A model generated the notes under the pieces. The model did no database searches, had not been told where the DNA came from, and saw only the letters and a list, made by a program, of their open reading frames with translations. Below, in pieces: positions 63,083 through 64,000 of a stretch of DNA of 64,000 nucleotides; the stretch's first letter is position 1; each line of letters opens with the position of its first letter. This stretch comes from Verrucomicrobium spinosum DSM 4136 = JCM 18804 (GTDB lineage Bacteria > Verrucomicrobiota > Verrucomicrobiia > Verrucomicrobiales > Verrucomicrobiaceae): positions 2,637,105 through 2,701,104 of the forward strand of contig NZ_ABIZ01000001.1 of the NCBI RefSeq assembly GCF_000172155.1. Direction: 5' to 3'. The translations under genes were made by a program, and so were the position numbers.

Positions 63083-64000
63083 ATGCCTCGCTCTTTCAAC
63101 TACGCAGTGTTCGTGGTGATGGCGTTCTTCTTCGCCTGTTTCTTCCTCATGCCCATCTGGAGCACGCTGGAGGTGGCGTTTCTAGGAGTGAAGGGCCAGT
63201 TCACCTTGGATTACCTGGCGGGCATTTTTCGCAGTCCCATGTACCGGGAAGGGCTGGCGAATGCCTTCATCATCGGAGTGTGGACCACCCTGGGCTGCTT
63301 GCTGCTCTCCCTGCCACTCGCGGTGCTTTACCACCGCTTTGAATACCCGGGAAAGAATGTCCTCAATGGGTTGATGCTGCTGCCCATGATCCTCCCCCCT
63401 TTTGTAGGTGCAGTGGGGGTTCGTGCCATGCTGGGGCAGGCAGGAGCCTTTAACAGCCTGCTCATCAAGCTGGGGCTCATGGACCCATCGCACCCGAAGG
63501 ATTGGCTGGGGGAGGGGCAAATGGTTGGGGTCATCATCATGACGACGCTGCATCTTTTCCCCATCCTCTACCTCAATGTGACGGCGTCACTCTCCAATCT
63601 GGACCCTGCCCTGGATGAGGCTGCGGCAAATCTAGGGTGCCCTCCCTGGCGTCGTTTCTGGCGCATTACGCTACCGCTCATTATGCCTGGGGTTTTCGCC
63701 GGAGGCACCATCGTCTTCATCTGGGCTTTCACTGAGCTGGGGGTGCCGCTGGTTTTTGACTACACCCGGGTCACCTCTGTGCAGATCTACAATTCCTTGC
63801 GCGATCTGAGTGACAATCCCCAGCCCTACGCGCTGGTGGTGGTGGTGATGCTTGCCACCGTGCTGATTTATCTCGTCAGCAAGTACCTCTTCGGGCGCAG
63901 TCATGTGCTTGGGGGCGGGCGCAACGTCGTCGCGCGGGAGCCGGTGCGGCTCGGTCCAGTATGGGCATGGGGTGTGACGGCACTTTTCGGCGGGATCATC
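63083..64000 (+). CDS. ABC transporter permease, 3' end outside window
   Basis: 306 codons from ATG at 63083 to the window end, no stop. Opens MPRSFNYAVFVVMAFFFACF, a transmembrane helix, with several more helices (GVWTTLGCLLLSLPLAVLY; MLLPMILPPFVGAVGVRAML). The EAA loop is LDEAAANLGCPPWRRFWRIT, followed by LPLIMPGVFAGGTIVFIW. These fit a fused or paired iron-type permease (binding-protein-dependent transport, family of FbpB). It is the natural partner of the 61134-62939 binding protein. Confidence 0.9.
   Translation, partial: MPRSFNYAVFVVMAFFFACFFLMPIWSTLEVAFLGVKGQFTLDYLAGIFRSPMYREGLANAFIIGVWTTLGCLLLSLPLAVLYHRFEYPGKNVLNGLMLLPMILPPFVGAVGVRAMLGQAGAFNSLLIKLGLMDPSHPKDWLGEGQMVGVIIMTTLHLFPILYLNVTASLSNLDPALDEAAANLGCPPWRRFWRITLPLIMPGVFAGGTIVFIWAFTELGVPLVFDYTRVTSVQIYNSLRDLSDNPQPYALVVVVMLATVLIYLVSKYLFGRSHVLGGGRNVVAREPVRLGPVWAWGVTALFGGII

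Overview
The window (64 kb, GC-rich) looks like a chromosome segment of a verrucomicrobial bacterium (PVC superphylum). The main reasons are a DUF1592/DUF1588 plus DUF1552 gene pair (typical of Planctomycetes and Verrucomicrobia), an exosortase fused to EpsI, a PurF of the long Bacteroidetes/Verrucomicrobia type that opens with HECGIAAVRLL, and many short dispersed intergenic hairpin repeats. The species assignment is inference; no rRNA is present.

Layout. 0-14.5 kb: a truncated membrane protein, a repeat-rich 1 kb gap, a coiled-coil membrane protein, exosortase-EpsI, a GYF-like protein, purM, two paralogous small secreted Cys-motif proteins, and the DUF1592/DUF1552 pair. 14.6-22 kb: a lipoprotein followed by nucleotide biosynthesis, purF-purD-purE then pyrR-pyrB-pyrC, with 4-nt overlaps marking the operons. 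22-31 kb: a hypothetical membrane-anchored protein, a frameshifted SMR efflux gene, a lone receiver protein, an HtrA protease, a NarXL-like two-component pair and a DUF1275 protein. 31-38 kb: tRNA-Thr, two secreted proteins of unknown function, a Cu(+) P1B-ATPase headed by an ECF sigma factor with a Cys-rich tail, and a methyltransferase. 38-44 kb: a cell-surface or glycosylation group (GT2, a SAF-domain oxidoreductase, a membrane glycosyltransferase) and cimA.

44-61 kb is a defence region. A CRISPR array with 57 intact 36-nt repeats plus one degenerate terminal repeat lies downstream of a complete type III-B (Cmr) operon read leftward: cas10/cmr2, cmr3, cmr4, cmr5, cmr6, cmr1. Behind it come two CARF-type accessory genes. 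One of these has a C-terminal RelE/ParE-like segment, so it may be a cyclic-oligoadenylate-gated mRNA interferase of the CARF-RelE (Cami1) kind; the other is an NE0113-family protein. Cas10 keeps the GGDD cyclase motif but has no HD nuclease domain, and Cmr4 keeps its catalytic-position Asp26. Immunity would therefore rest on target RNA cleavage plus second-messenger signalling. No cas1, cas2 or cas6 is visible. Upstream of cas10 is a DUF4062-NTPase-TPR protein with a STAND/NLR-like layout. The most recognisable spacer encodes a DnaB-type Walker A motif on the + strand, as expected if crRNAs are made from the - strand and are antisense to phage mRNA.

61-64 kb starts a binding-protein-dependent ABC transporter. 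Its permease start codon is directly preceded by a run of 15 C residues, and the permease runs off the window.
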